Shown here: positions 8,066-16,757 of the stretch, one piece after another | Position numbering within the stretch: the first letter of the stretch is position 1 | How the letters are laid out: each line of letters opens with the position of its first letter | Source: Streptomyces atratus | Lineage (GTDB): Bacteria; Actinomycetota; Actinomycetes; Streptomycetales; Streptomycetaceae | Length of the DNA: 64,000 nucleotides | Assembly (NCBI RefSeq): GCF_900119365.1 | Contig: NZ_FPJO01000026.1 | Span: 36,458 to 100,457, forward strand | Direction: 5' to 3' | Made by a program: the position numbers and the translations under genes | The notes under the pieces: generated by a model | The model's database searches: none | What the model saw: only the letters and a program-made list of their open reading frames with translations | Told to the model about the DNA's origin: nothing

Positions 8066-10311
8066 GCCTGGATACGGTCAAGCACGCGGCCGAGACCCCG
8101 GACGTCGCGCAGCCCTGGAAGGAGCTCGGCCTCAAGGAGGACGAGTACGCCCGGATCCGCGAGATCCTGGGCCGCCGTCCCACCGGCGCCGAACTCGCCA
8201 TGTACTCCGTGATGTGGTCCGAGCACTGCTCGTACAAGAGCAGCAAGGTCCACCTCAAGCAGTTCGGCGAGAAGGTCCCCGTCAACGACGCGATGCTCGT
8301 CGGCATCGGCGAGAACGCCGGTGTGGTCGACGTCGGTCAGGGTTACGCGGTCACCTTCAAGGTCGAGTCGCACAACCACCCCTCGTACATCGAGCCCTAC
8401 CAGGGCGCGGCGACCGGCGTCGGCGGCATCGTCCGCGACATCCTCGCCATGGGCGCCCGTCCGGTCGCCGTCGTCGACCCGCTGCGTTTCGGTGCGGCCG
8501 ACCACCCCGACACCAAGCGCGTCCTGCCGGGCGTCGTCGCGGGCATCGGTGGCTACGGCAACTGCCTGGGTCTGCCGAACATCGGCGGCGAGGTCGTCTT
8601 CGACGCCTGCTACCAGGGCAACCCGCTGGTCAACGCCGGCTGCATCGGTGTGATGAAGCACGAGGACATCCACCTGGCCAAGGCCTCCGGCCCCGGCAAC
8701 AAGGTGATCCTCTACGGTGCCCGCACCGGCGGCGACGGCATCGGCGGCGTCTCCGTGCTGGCCTCGGAGACCTTCGAGTCGACCGGCCCGGCCAAGCGCC
8801 CGGCCGTCCAGGTCGGCGACCCGTTCCAGGAGAAGCTCCTCATCGAGTGCACCCTGGAGATCTTCAAGGAGAAGCTCGTCGCGGGCATCCAGGACCTCGG
8901 CGGCGCCGGGCTCTCCTGCGCCACGTCCGAGCTGGCCTCCGCCGGATCCGGCGGTATGCGCGTCGAGCTGGACACCGTGCCGCTGCGCGACTCCTCCCTC
9001 TCGCCCGAGGAAATCCTCATGAGCGAGTCGCAGGAGCGCATGTGCGCGATCGTCGAGCCGCAGCACGTCGAGCGCTTCCTGGAGATCTGCGAGAAGTGGG
9101 ACGTCATCGCCACCGTCATCGGTGAGGTGACCGAGGGCTCTCAGCTGGAGATCTTCTGGCACGGCGAGCAGATCGTCGACGTGCCGCCGCGGTCCGTGGC
9201 CCACGAGGGCCCGACGTACCACCGTCCGTTCGCCCGCCCGTCCTGGCAGGACGCGCTGCAGGCCGACGACGCGGGCAAGCTGGCCCGGCCGGCGAACGGC
9301 GCGGAGCTGCGCGAGCAGGTCCTCAAGCTGGTCGCCTCGCCGAACCAGGCGTCGAAGTCCTGGATCACCGACCAGTACGACCGGTTCGTGCAGGGCAACA
9401 CCGTGCTCGCGATGCCCGAGGACGCCGGCATGGTCCGGATCGACGAGAAGTCGAACCTGGGCGTGGCCATGGCGACCGACGGCAACGGCCGGTACGCCAA
9501 GCTCGACCCGTACACCGGTGCGCAGCTCGCGCTGGCGGAGTCGTACCGCAATGTCGCCGCCTCCGGCGCCAAGCCGCTGGCCATCTCGGACTGCCTGAAC
9601 TTCGGTTCGCCCGAGGACCCGGACGTCATGTGGCAGTTCGCCGAGGCCACCCGTGGTCTCGCGGACGGCTGCCTGGAGCTGGGCACCCCGGTCACCGGCG
9701 GCAATGTGTCGCTGTACAACCAGACCGGTGAGACGGCGATCCACCCGACGCCGGTCGTGGCCGTGCTCGGCGTGATCGACGACGTCAACCGGCGTACGCC
9801 GGTCGCCTTCGCGGAAGAGGGCCAGCTCCTCTACCTGCTGGGCGACACGCGTGAGGAGTTCGGCGGGTCGGCCTGGTCCGAGGTCGTCCACGGTCACCTC
9901 GGCGGCATGCCGCCCGAGGTGGACCTGGGCCGCGAGAAGCTGCTCGGCGAGATCCTGATCTCGGCCTCCCGCGACGGCATGATCGACGCGGCGCACGACC
10001 TCTCCGACGGCGGTCTGATCCAGGCGGTCACCGAGTCCTGCCTGCGCGGCGGGAAGGGTGCCCGGCTGGTCGTGCCGGACGGTCTGGACGCGTTCACGTT
10101 CCTCTTCTCCGAGTCGGCGGGGCGCGCGGTCGTCTCGGTGCCGCGGAGCGAGGAGCTCCGCTTCAACGACATGTGCGGTGCGCGGGGTCTGCCCGTCGCC
10201 CGGATCGGTGTCGTGGACGGCGAGGAGATCGAGATCCAGGGCGAGTTCAGCATTCCGCTGAGCGAGCTGCGTACGGCGCACGAGGCGACCATTCCGGCTC
10301 TGCTCGCCTGA
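8062..10311 (+). CDS. purL: FGAM synthase catalytic subunit PurL
   Basis: 749-residue ATP-dependent synthase converting FGAR and ammonia into FGAM. The signature MWSEHCSYKSSK lies near residue 52, ESHNHPSYIEPYQGAATGVGG near 102, and the second ATP-binding repeat contains MATDGNGRYAKLDPY and CLNFGSPEDP. The start ATG overlaps the purQ stop (ATGA), and the protein begins SLDTVKHAAETPD. The length is that of small PurL, which requires PurS and PurQ. A strong hairpin terminator 16 bases after the stop ends the purSQL transcript. Confidence 0.97.
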   Translation: MSLDTVKHAAETPDVAQPWKELGLKEDEYARIREILGRRPTGAELAMYSVMWSEHCSYKSSKVHLKQFGEKVPVNDAMLVGIGENAGVVDVGQGYAVTFKVESHNHPSYIEPYQGAATGVGGIVRDILAMGARPVAVVDPLRFGAADHPDTKRVLPGVVAGIGGYGNCLGLPNIGGEVVFDACYQGNPLVNAGCIGVMKHEDIHLAKASGPGNKVILYGARTGGDGIGGVSVLASETFESTGPAKRPAVQVGDPFQEKLLIECTLEIFKEKLVAGIQDLGGAGLSCATSELASAGSGGMRVELDTVPLRDSSLSPEEILMSESQERMCAIVEPQHVERFLEICEKWDVIATVIGEVTEGSQLEIFWHGEQIVDVPPRSVAHEGPTYHRPFARPSWQDALQADDAGKLARPANGAELREQVLKLVASPNQASKSWITDQYDRFVQGNTVLAMPEDAGMVRIDEKSNLGVAMATDGNGRYAKLDPYTGAQLALAESYRNVAASGAKPLAISDCLNFGSPEDPDVMWQFAEATRGLADGCLELGTPVTGGNVSLYNQTGETAIHPTPVVAVLGVIDDVNRRTPVAFAEEGQLLYLLGDTREEFGGSAWSEVVHGHLGGMPPEVDLGREKLLGEILISASRDGMIDAAHDLSDGGLIQAVTESCLRGGKGARLVVPDGLDAFTFLFSESAGRAVVSVPRSEELRFNDMCGARGLPVARIGVVDGEEIEIQGEFSIPLSELRTAHEATIPALLA

Positions 10312-10326
10312 CGTACCTGTTCCTGA

Positions 10327-10368
10327 CGAGGACGGCCCCGCCCCGTTTCATGGGCGGGGCCGTCCTCG
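10327..10368 (+). terminator. Terminator after purL
   Basis: A 17-bp perfect stem beginning CGAGGACGGCCCCGCCC with an 8-base loop (CGTTTCAT), located 16 bases downstream of the purL stop codon. No long U tract, as is common in streptomycetes. Confidence 0.8.
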
Positions 10369-10404
10369 TACGGTCCGGGTGCGGAATTCCGGCGGAATTC
10401 GGTT

Positions 10405-10749
10405 TCATCGGTGGAGCGGAGTGAGTGACTGCGGCGTGGTGAATTCGGCGGCATTCACGGCCGCCATTCCGATCGCCATCGGGACCAGACAGAGCCGGCC
10501 CATGGTGCCGAGTACGTCGCAGAGCTTCCCGTACAGCGGCAGCGCCGCGGTCGCGGCGAGCTGATAGGCGGCGATCAGCCAGGGGATCTTGTCGACGCCG
10601 TGCACCGGGTCGAGATCGCTGGCGATCGGCACGGTCGCCGCCGAGACGATGTTGGTGTCGAGCACGGCCAGCAGGATCGTGGCGATGCAGAGCACGAACC
10701 CGATGACGCGCTGACGGTCGGTCATGACTGTGGGTCTGGCTGCTGACAT
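10405..10749 (-). pseudogene. Truncated MFS drug-efflux transporter (DHA2 type)
   Basis: Reads as the first part of a 14-helix EmrB/QacA-type pump: RQRVIGFVLCIATILLAVLD is a typical first helix with the conserved LDxxIV motif, followed by DKIPWLIAAYQLAATAALPL and YGKLCDVLG. After that the expected RR/KR loop and the remaining helices are missing, and the frame ends after 114 codons with an unrelated-looking tail. Intact members have 450-550 residues. It starts at ATG 10749 after a GGGAGGGG site and is divergent from an intact TetR regulator. A large internal or terminal deletion is the simplest explanation. Expression of a short membrane peptide remains possible. Confidence 0.72.
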
Positions 10750-10830
10750 GACGGGGCTCCCCTCCCGGGCGGCGTGATGCCGCCGCGGCCGGGCGCCACC
10801 ACGACCCAAGAAAATGTACTGAGTCAGGAA

Positions 10831-10845
10831 TTAATCCGGGATTAA
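10831..10845. promoter_or_regulatory. Palindromic operator candidate for the TetR regulator
   Basis: TTAATCC-G-GGATTAA, perfect 7-bp arms, between the divergent MFS relic and the tetR gene and 25 bases before the tetR start. It is flanked by a wider imperfect symmetry (TGTAC at 10815, GTACA at 10858). Position and form fit TetR autoregulation. Confidence 0.55.
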
Positions 10846-10869
10846 CATTCATCCTGGTACAGTGACGCC

Positions 10870-11508
10870 ATGACCGAGGGGATGAGCCTGCGCGAGCGCA
10901 AGAAGCTCCAGACACGGCACCGCCTGCTGGCCGCGGCCACCGCACTCTTCGCCGAGCGCGGCTTCGACAAGGTCTCGGTCGCCGAGATCGCGGAGGCGGC
11001 CGAGGTGTCGAAGATGACTGTCTTCAACTACTTCGCCGGCAAGGAGGACTTGGTCCTCGCTCCCATGGAGGAGCACATCGGCGATGTCGCACGCGCGGTG
11101 CGGGACCGGGCCTCCGGCGAGTCCGTCCTGGCCGCCGTGCGCGGACAGTTCCTGGCCTGCGTCGAGCGCCGCGATCCCTCGGTCGGCATGAGTGACGCGC
11201 CGGTGGTGCTCAGGGTGCGCCGGCTGATCGTGGAGACCCCGGCGCTGCTCACCCGGGCCCACGCGTTCTCCATGCGCTCCTTCGACCTGCTCGCCGAAGC
11301 CCTGGTCGAGGAGGGGGAGGAGCCGGCCATCGCCCGGGTCGTGGCCGCCCAGCTGATCGGTACCCGCAACGCGCTCATACAGGCGAACCAGTTGCGGTTG
11401 CTGGCCGGGGAGTCGGCGGACGCGGTCGCACCGGACGCCGTCGCGCTCGCCGAGCGGGCTTTCGGCCTGCTCGCCGACGGCCTGGCCGACTTCGCGACCC
11501 GCCCCTGA
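10870..11508 (+). CDS. TetR-family transcriptional regulator
   Basis: 212-residue repressor. The N-terminal DNA-binding domain has ATALFAERGFDKVSVAEIAE and the recognition helix SKMTVFNYFAGKEDLV (residues 20-62), in the standard TetR pattern. The C-terminal ligand and dimer domain is helical and not assignable to a ligand. The start ATG at 10870 gives TEGMSLRERKKLQTRHR; a second Met five codons on is possible. It is divergent from the broken MFS pump that it presumably once controlled, with a palindrome in between, so it may now be an orphan regulator or regulate genes elsewhere. Confidence 0.92.
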   Translation: MTEGMSLRERKKLQTRHRLLAAATALFAERGFDKVSVAEIAEAAEVSKMTVFNYFAGKEDLVLAPMEEHIGDVARAVRDRASGESVLAAVRGQFLACVERRDPSVGMSDAPVVLRVRRLIVETPALLTRAHAFSMRSFDLLAEALVEEGEEPAIARVVAAQLIGTRNALIQANQLRLLAGESADAVAPDAVALAERAFGLLADGLADFATRP

Positions 11509-11547
11509 GACGGCCGGGGGCGTCCACCGTGTCCTAGGCTCCCGGAC

Positions 11548-12348
11548 ATGCCGCCGTCCCAGAAACGTGCCCGCCGCTACGACCCGGCCAGGACCCGCAG
11601 CGCGGTCCTGGCGCAGTTCGCCCATGCCCGGGAAGCCGTCCGCACCCTGACGCCCGGACAGCTCGCGCTGCCGACCCGGCTCGGCGACTGGACCGTGCGC
11701 GAACTGGCCGTGCACCTGACCACGGCGCTCTCGGCCGTCACCCGGAATCTGGAGCTGCCGGAACCCGCTGCGGCGAAGCCCGACCTGACACTCGTCGAGT
11801 GGCCGTTCAGGACCGCGGACCGGGCCGCGCGCATCGCGGACGACACCAGGGCGCTCGCGGTGGACCGCCCCGACCTGGACGCTCTGTACGAGGAGGTCGC
11901 GGGGCGGTTCGAGGAACTGGTGCCCGGGGCCGGCGACGAGCGGCTGCTGCCGACGCGGGCCGGGGTGATGCGGCTGGCCGACTTCCTCGTCACCCGTACC
12001 GTCGAACTCGTCGTGCACACCGGCGATCTGAACGAGGCGGCCGGCCTCGACATCCCGTACGACCGGCAGGCCCTCGCCGCCTGCACCCGGCTGCTCGCCG
12101 ACGCCCTCGCGGAGAAGGCGCCGGGCGGCTCGGTCGAGGTGCGGGTCCCGCCGTTCGCCGTCGTCCAGTGCGTGCCGGGCCCCCGGCACACCCGCGGTAC
12201 GCCGCCCAATGTCGTCGAGACCGACCCGCTCACCTGGATCCGGCTCGCCACCGGGCGCACGGAGTGGGCGCGGGCGCTCGACGAGGCGAAGGTCGCCGCA
12301 AGCGGGGAGCGGGCCGACCTCGCCGCCCTGCTGCCCCTGATGGAGTGA
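11548..12348 (+). CDS. Mycothiol-dependent isomerase/sterol-carrier-like protein
   Basis: 266-residue protein of the DinB/MDMPI superfamily. The N-terminal half has the helical bundle with the conserved GDWTVRELAVHLT segment, whose His (in AVHLT) is the first metal ligand of such folds. A second His lies in VELVVHTGDLN, as in mycothiol-dependent maleylpyruvate isomerases. The C-terminal 90 residues resemble the small SCP2/MDMPI C-terminal domain (ending DPLTWIRLATGRTEW). Streptomyces homologues next to purF are annotated as sterol carrier family proteins. The substrate is unknown; a mycothiol-linked detoxification role is inference. The gene follows tetR on the same strand with 39 bases between. 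Confidence 0.75.
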   Translation: MPPSQKRARRYDPARTRSAVLAQFAHAREAVRTLTPGQLALPTRLGDWTVRELAVHLTTALSAVTRNLELPEPAAAKPDLTLVEWPFRTADRAARIADDTRALAVDRPDLDALYEEVAGRFEELVPGAGDERLLPTRAGVMRLADFLVTRTVELVVHTGDLNEAAGLDIPYDRQALAACTRLLADALAEKAPGGSVEVRVPPFAVVQCVPGPRHTRGTPPNVVETDPLTWIRLATGRTEWARALDEAKVAASGERADLAALLPLME

Positions 12349-12370
12349 GCTCGCGGGACCCCGGCTCGGC

Positions 12371-12683
12371 TCAGGACCCCGTCGGGTACGGCAGCAGTCC
12401 GGCGTCGGTCCGCTCCCAGGACGCCCTCGGCTCGGCCGGCAGCTCCGGCTCGGCGGCCGACCGGTCGGCCTGTTCGCGCTGGTCGTGGGCGAGCTGGAAC
12501 AGCTGGTCCTTCCCGCTCCTGCCCCGGTAGGACGTCCAGTCGCCCCGGCGCAGCGCCGGTTCCCCGCGCACCCGCCAGAACAGATCCCGCTCCCGGGGTC
12601 GCTCGTCCCGCAGCAGCTATCCGGCGAGGCTGATGCCGTCCAGCGGATACGCGGGGCCGGGCCGGGCGGCTGCGGCTGCGCGC
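12371..12683 (-). pseudogene. Remnant of an arylsulfatase C-terminus
   Basis: On the minus strand, the frame ending at TGA 12373-12371 reads backward through LFWRVRGEPALRRGDW, DQLFQLAHDQREQADRS and ASWERTDAGLLPYP. These are the conserved C-terminal features of bacterial arylsulfatases (the RRGDWKY-like loop, the LFDLxxDPxE segment, and the final WExWxxxMLPYP). Further upstream in the same frame AYPLDGISLAG matches the DGxSL motif, but a TAG stop at 12619-12617 separates it from LLRDERPRERD. The catalytic N-terminal domain with the CxPSR motif is not found upstream, so only about 100 codons of a roughly 450-codon gene survive. Confidence 0.7.
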
Positions 12684-13340
12684 AGGGCTGTGGAAGGGGG
12701 AGGAGGGGTTGCGAGTGCGCAGACCGGGGCGCGGCGGGCCGGCGGAAGCGGTATCGGCCGCCGGGCGGGCGGTGAACCGGGGAAGCAGGGGCAGCCGAGG
12801 GCACGCCGACGGAATCAGGCGCAGCGACAGATGGCGCTCGCGACACGTCCCGGATCGACGTGCCGGCGCTCCACGAGCGTGACCGAGCGGTCACCGAGAG
12901 GCTGGGTCTGCATGGTGCAGGAGCCTGCCACCAGCCATGCGCCTGTCCACGGCGGTCTCGCACTGCGGACCCTCCGCCCGGGCCGACGGCGCCACGCCGA
13001 GGGGGTCCGGGGGCCGCATCGCGGCCGTCACGGTGTGAGGCTCGCCACGAAACGCGCGTTCGGTCGGGCTCCGCACCGGACCGCCGAGCGCCTCACCGAG
13101 CGCCACCATCCGGCCCGGCGGACCACCCGGCCCGGATGGCCGGAACCCGACGGTAACCGGGCGCTGATCCGGGCGACCGCCGCCCTGTGGCCCGATCCGG
13201 ACTCCACCGCAGTGCGAGGATGATCACTCCGCGTAACTGCCCGGAGCCGTCCCCGAACCGCCCCTGGGAGCGCTTCCCCGGTGGTCCGGCCCGGTATCCC
13301 GAATTCGGACCAGTGGTCGATCTCGCCTACACTCGGTGGT
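12684..13340. other. Gene-poor stretch before purF
   Basis: Several overlapping open frames exist on both strands, but none shows recognisable protein motifs, a good ribosome site or consistent coding bias. It probably consists of the eroded front part of the sulfatase gene plus the purF promoter region. The sequence just before the purF GTG (13300-13340) has a weak GGTGG ribosome site. Confidence 0.4.
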
Positions 13341-14867
13341 GTGCCTCGTGGTGATGGACGACTCAACCACGACCTGCTCCCCGGAGAGAAAGGCCCCCAG
13401 GACGCTTGCGGCGTCTTCGGTGTCTGGGCTCCGGGCGAAGAGGTCGCCAAGCTCACCTATTTCGGACTGTATGCCCTGCAGCACCGTGGACAGGAGTCCG
13501 CGGGCATCGCAGTGAGCAACGGGTCCCAGATCCTGGTCTTCAAGGACATGGGACTGGTCTCGCAGGTCTTCGACGAAACGTCTCTGGGATCTCTCCAGGG
13601 CCATATCGCGGTCGGTCATGCCCGCTACTCCACCACCGGTGCCTCGGTGTGGGAGAACGCGCAGCCGACGTTCCGTGCGACCGCGCACGGCTCGATCGCC
13701 CTGGGTCACAACGGCAATCTGGTCAATACGGCCCAGCTCGCCGAGATGGTCGCCGGCCTTCCCCGCAAGGACGGCCGCGCCACCCAGGTCGCCGCGACGA
13801 ACGACACCGACCTGGTGACCGCGCTGCTCGCCGGCCAGACCGACGACGACGGCAAGCCGCTCACCATCGAGCAGGCCGCCGCGAAGGTGCTCCCCGATGT
13901 CAGGGGCGCCTTCTCCCTCGTCTTCATGGACGAGCACACCCTCTACGCCGCCCGTGACCCGCAGGGCATCCGCCCGCTGGTCCTCGGCCGGCTGGAGCGC
14001 GGCTGGGTGGTGGCCTCCGAGTCCGCCGCCCTCGACATCTGCGGTGCCAGTTTCGTCCGCGAGATCGAGCCGGGCGAGCTCGTCGCCATCGACGAGAACG
14101 GCCTGCGCACCTCGCGGTTCGCGGAAGCGAAGCCCAAGGGCTGTGTCTTCGAGTACGTCTACCTGGCCCGCCCCGACACCGACATCGCCGGGCGCAACGT
14201 CTACCTCTCCCGGGTGGAGATGGGCCGCAAGCTGGCCGCCGAGGCCCCGGTCGAGGCCGATCTGGTCATAGCGACCCCGGAGTCCGGCACCCCCGCCGCC
14301 ATTGGTTACGCGGAGGCCAGCGGCATTCCGTTCGGCGCCGGCCTGGTGAAGAACGCGTACGTCGGCCGGACCTTCATCCAGCCGTCCCAGACCATCCGGC
14401 AGCTGGGCATCCGCCTCAAGCTGAACCCGCTCAAGGAAGTCATCAAGGGCAAGCGCCTGGTGGTCGTCGACGACTCGATCGTCCGCGGCAACACCCAGCG
14501 CGCACTGGTCCGGATGCTCCGCGAGGCCGGCGCCGCCGAGATCCACATCCGGATCTCGTCCCCGCCGGTGAAGTGGCCCTGCTTCTTCGGCATCGACTTC
14601 GCGACCCGCGCCGAGCTGATCGCCAACGGCATGACCGTCGACGAGATCTCCACGTCGATGGGCGCGGACTCGCTCGCGTACATCTCGCTCGACGCCATGG
14701 TCGAGGCGACGACGATCGCCAAGCCGAACCTCTGCCGCGCCTGCTTCGACGGTGAGTACCCCATGGAGCTCCCGGACCCGGAGCTGCTCGGCAAGCAGCT
14801 GCTGGAGACCGAGCTGGCGGCAGGCCCGGCGGCGACCGCCGCGTCCGACGCACTGCGTCGTCCGTGA
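13341..14867 (+). CDS. purF: Amidophosphoribosyltransferase
   Basis: 508-residue enzyme for the committed step of purine synthesis (PRPP plus glutamine to phosphoribosylamine). The N-terminal nucleophile Cys lies in QDACGVFGVW (about residue 23); the residues before it are presumably a cleaved propeptide, as in the Bacillus-type enzyme. The glutaminase core shows YALQHRGQESAGI, ARYSTTG and HNGNLVN. The PRPP loop is RLVVVDDSIVRGNT. Cys residues in KGCVFEY, WPCFFGID and NLCRACFDG match the four ligands of the structural 4Fe-4S cluster of B. subtilis PurF. GTG 13341 begins the conserved PRGDGRLNHDLLPGEKGP. purM follows 60 bases later and is probably co-transcribed. Confidence 0.97.
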   Translation: MPRGDGRLNHDLLPGEKGPQDACGVFGVWAPGEEVAKLTYFGLYALQHRGQESAGIAVSNGSQILVFKDMGLVSQVFDETSLGSLQGHIAVGHARYSTTGASVWENAQPTFRATAHGSIALGHNGNLVNTAQLAEMVAGLPRKDGRATQVAATNDTDLVTALLAGQTDDDGKPLTIEQAAAKVLPDVRGAFSLVFMDEHTLYAARDPQGIRPLVLGRLERGWVVASESAALDICGASFVREIEPGELVAIDENGLRTSRFAEAKPKGCVFEYVYLARPDTDIAGRNVYLSRVEMGRKLAAEAPVEADLVIATPESGTPAAIGYAEASGIPFGAGLVKNAYVGRTFIQPSQTIRQLGIRLKLNPLKEVIKGKRLVVVDDSIVRGNTQRALVRMLREAGAAEIHIRISSPPVKWPCFFGIDFATRAELIANGMTVDEISTSMGADSLAYISLDAMVEATTIAKPNLCRACFDGEYPMELPDPELLGKQLLETELAAGPAATAASDALRRP

Positions 14868-14927
14868 CGGCCCAGCCGCACACCTCCGGCCACCAGCCCC
14901 GTATTTCCACACGAAAGATCCCAGGCA

Positions 14928-16001
14928 ATGTCTGAGACAACAGGTGCTTCCTACGCGGCAGCGGGCGTCGACATCGAAGCCGGCGACCGTGCCGTCGAGC
15001 TGATGAAGGAGTGGGTGAAGAAGACGCAGCGCCCCGAGGTCGCGGGCCTCGGTGGCCTCGGCGGTTTCGCCGGCCTCTTCGACGCCTCGGCCCTCAAGCG
15101 CTACGAGCGTCCGCTGCTCGCCTCCGCCACCGACGGCGTCGGCACTAAGGTCGACCTCGCCCGCAAGATGGGCGTGTACGACACCATCGGCCACGACCTC
15201 GTCGGCATGGTCGTCGACGACCTGGTCGTCTGCGGCGCCGAGCCGCTCTTCATGACCGACTACATCTGCGTCGGCAAGGTGCACCCCGAGCGCGTCGCGG
15301 CCATCGTGAAGGGCATCGCCGAGGGCTGCGTCCTCGCGGGCTGCGCCCTGGTCGGCGGCGAGACCGCCGAGCACCCCGGCCTCCTCGGCCCGGACGACTT
15401 CGATGTCGCCGGCGCCGGTACGGGTGTGGTCGAGGCCGACCTGCTGCTGGGCCCGGACCGTATCCGTAAGGGTGACGTGGTGATCGCCATGGCGTCGTCC
15501 GGTCTTCACTCCAACGGGTACTCGCTCGTCCGGCACGTGGTCTTCGACCGGGCCGGCTGGTCGCTGGACCGGCAGGTCGAGGAGTTCGGCCGCACGCTCG
15601 GCGAGGAACTCCTGGAGCCCACCAAGATCTACTCGCTGGACTGCCTGGCGCTCACCCGCACGACCGAGGTGCACGGCTTCAGCCACATCACCGGCGGCGG
15701 CCTTGCCAACAACCTGGCCCGGGTCATCCCGGACGGACTGCACGCCAGGGTCGACCGCTCCACCTGGACGCCCGGCGCGGTCTTCGACCTGGTCGGCCGC
15801 ACGGGACAGGTCGAGCAGCTGGAGCTGGAGAAGACGCTGAACATGGGCGTCGGCATGATCGCGATCGTCCCGGCCGAGTCCGTGGACGTGGCACTGACGA
15901 CACTGGCCGACCGCGGGGTCGAGTCCTGGGTCGCGGGCGAGATCACCGAGCGTGGGGCACACACCTCGGGTGCGGAGCTCGTCGGCGGGTACGCGCGATA
16001 G
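14928..16001 (+). CDS. purM: AIR synthetase (phosphoribosylformylglycinamidine cyclo-ligase)
   Basis: 357-residue enzyme that closes the imidazole ring, turning FGAM made by PurSQL into AIR with ATP. The typical N-terminus SYAAAGVDIEAGDRAVELMK leads to ASATDGVGTKVDLA and then DDLVVCGAEPLFMTDY, GGETAEHPGLL, ASSGLHSNGYSLVR and HITGGGLANNLARVIPDG. These are the conserved ATP and substrate segments of the PurM/PurL superfamily. Length is normal. It follows purF by 60 bases on the same strand with no terminator between, so a purFM operon is likely. A bidirectional hairpin at 16141-16171 ends it. Confidence 0.97.
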   Translation: MSETTGASYAAAGVDIEAGDRAVELMKEWVKKTQRPEVAGLGGLGGFAGLFDASALKRYERPLLASATDGVGTKVDLARKMGVYDTIGHDLVGMVVDDLVVCGAEPLFMTDYICVGKVHPERVAAIVKGIAEGCVLAGCALVGGETAEHPGLLGPDDFDVAGAGTGVVEADLLLGPDRIRKGDVVIAMASSGLHSNGYSLVRHVVFDRAGWSLDRQVEEFGRTLGEELLEPTKIYSLDCLALTRTTEVHGFSHITGGGLANNLARVIPDGLHARVDRSTWTPGAVFDLVGRTGQVEQLELEKTLNMGVGMIAIVPAESVDVALTTLADRGVESWVAGEITERGAHTSGAELVGGYAR

Positions 16002-16140
16002 ACACGGGCGGGCACACCGGGGCGAACCCGGTGTCCGCTACATCCTCGGCCGCCGGGATCCCAGCAGATCCGGCGGTCGGGGAAGGCTTCGGGGAAACCG
16101 GCTCCCGCACAGGCGGCCGGACCGGGCCGGGGCAGCACAG

Positions 16141-16171
16141 AACCCGGTCCGGGACAGGCCCGGACCGGGTT
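16141..16171. terminator. Shared terminator of purFM and the DUF3073 gene
   Basis: A 13-bp perfect stem AACCCGGTCCGGG with a 5-base loop, midway between two converging genes. It can serve both strands. Confidence 0.8.
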
Positions 16172-16188
16172 GATGTGTCAGCGCGAGG

Positions 16189-16446
16189 TCAAGCGCCGCG
16201 GCGCTGTGACGACGGACCGGACTTGTCGTCCTCGTCCTCGTCCTCGTCGTCGTTGTACAGATCCGCGTACTGTGCGTACGGGTCATCTTCCTCGTCGTCG
16301 TCCTCGAACGGCTCTGCGTTCGGTGGCTGACTCGAAGGCGATGCGCCCAGCTCATTGGCCAGACGCGACAGGTCAGTCCCGCCGCTGCTGTACTTCAGCT
16401 GGCGGGCGACCTTTGTCTGCTTGGCCTTTGCCCGGCCGCGCCCCAT
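16189..16446 (-). CDS. DUF3073 small acidic-tailed protein
   Basis: 85-residue actinobacterial protein of unknown function. The basic N-terminus MGRGRAKAKQTKVARQLKY followed by SSGGTDLSRLANELG defines DUF3073. The C-terminal half is strongly acidic (FEDDDEEDDPYAQYADLYN, then DDEDEDEDD) and probably disordered. ATG 16446 is chosen because it starts the domain; the longer open frame adds 19 unrelated residues. The mix of a basic head and acidic tail suggests nucleic-acid or ribosome association, but that is inference. It sits convergent to purM and downstream of vdh's terminator. Confidence 0.9.
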   Translation of the reverse strand: MGRGRAKAKQTKVARQLKYSSGGTDLSRLANELGASPSSQPPNAEPFEDDDEEDDPYAQYADLYNDDEDEDEDDKSGPSSQRRGA

Positions 16447-16668
16447 GGCTCGACCCCCTCGGTGACGGGGCTCGACGGCCCCAGAGTCTTGACACGCGTT
16501 CATGTTTCAGGACGGACTCTCGGTTGAGAGACCGTGCCCGTAGGGCTTTAACGGTACCTGCTTCCGCGGCCATACGGTACGCCGCCCGCATCACGCGCCC
16601 CGGAAGGAGACCGGCGAGAAGCCCCGTCCTCGCTGGTCAACTGCGATTTTAACCTCTTCTTGGCATGC

Positions 16669-16712
16669 GACCCGCCGACCGGCGTGAGTCTTGTCTCGCC
16701 GGTCGGCGGGTC
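16669..16712 (-). terminator. Terminator of vdh
   Basis: A 16-bp perfect stem GACCCGCCGACCGGCG with a 12-base loop, starting 46 bases beyond the vdh stop on the minus strand. It separates vdh from the DUF3073 gene, whose promoter should lie in 16447-16668; there an imperfect palindrome GGACTCTC-GGTT-GAGAGACC is centred near 16521. Confidence 0.8.
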
Positions 16713-16757
16713 GACGGTCCACGGTGGTGAGGACGCGGGGTGACGCGTCCGCCACCG

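Noticed and set aside
7885..10281. 798-codon minus-strand frame over purL
   Set aside because: Shadow of purL; the composition is typical of reversed high-GC codons, with no ribosome site or domain.
13224..15962. 912-codon minus-strand frame over purF and purM
   Set aside because: Antisense shadow of two enzymes with complete catalytic motifs.
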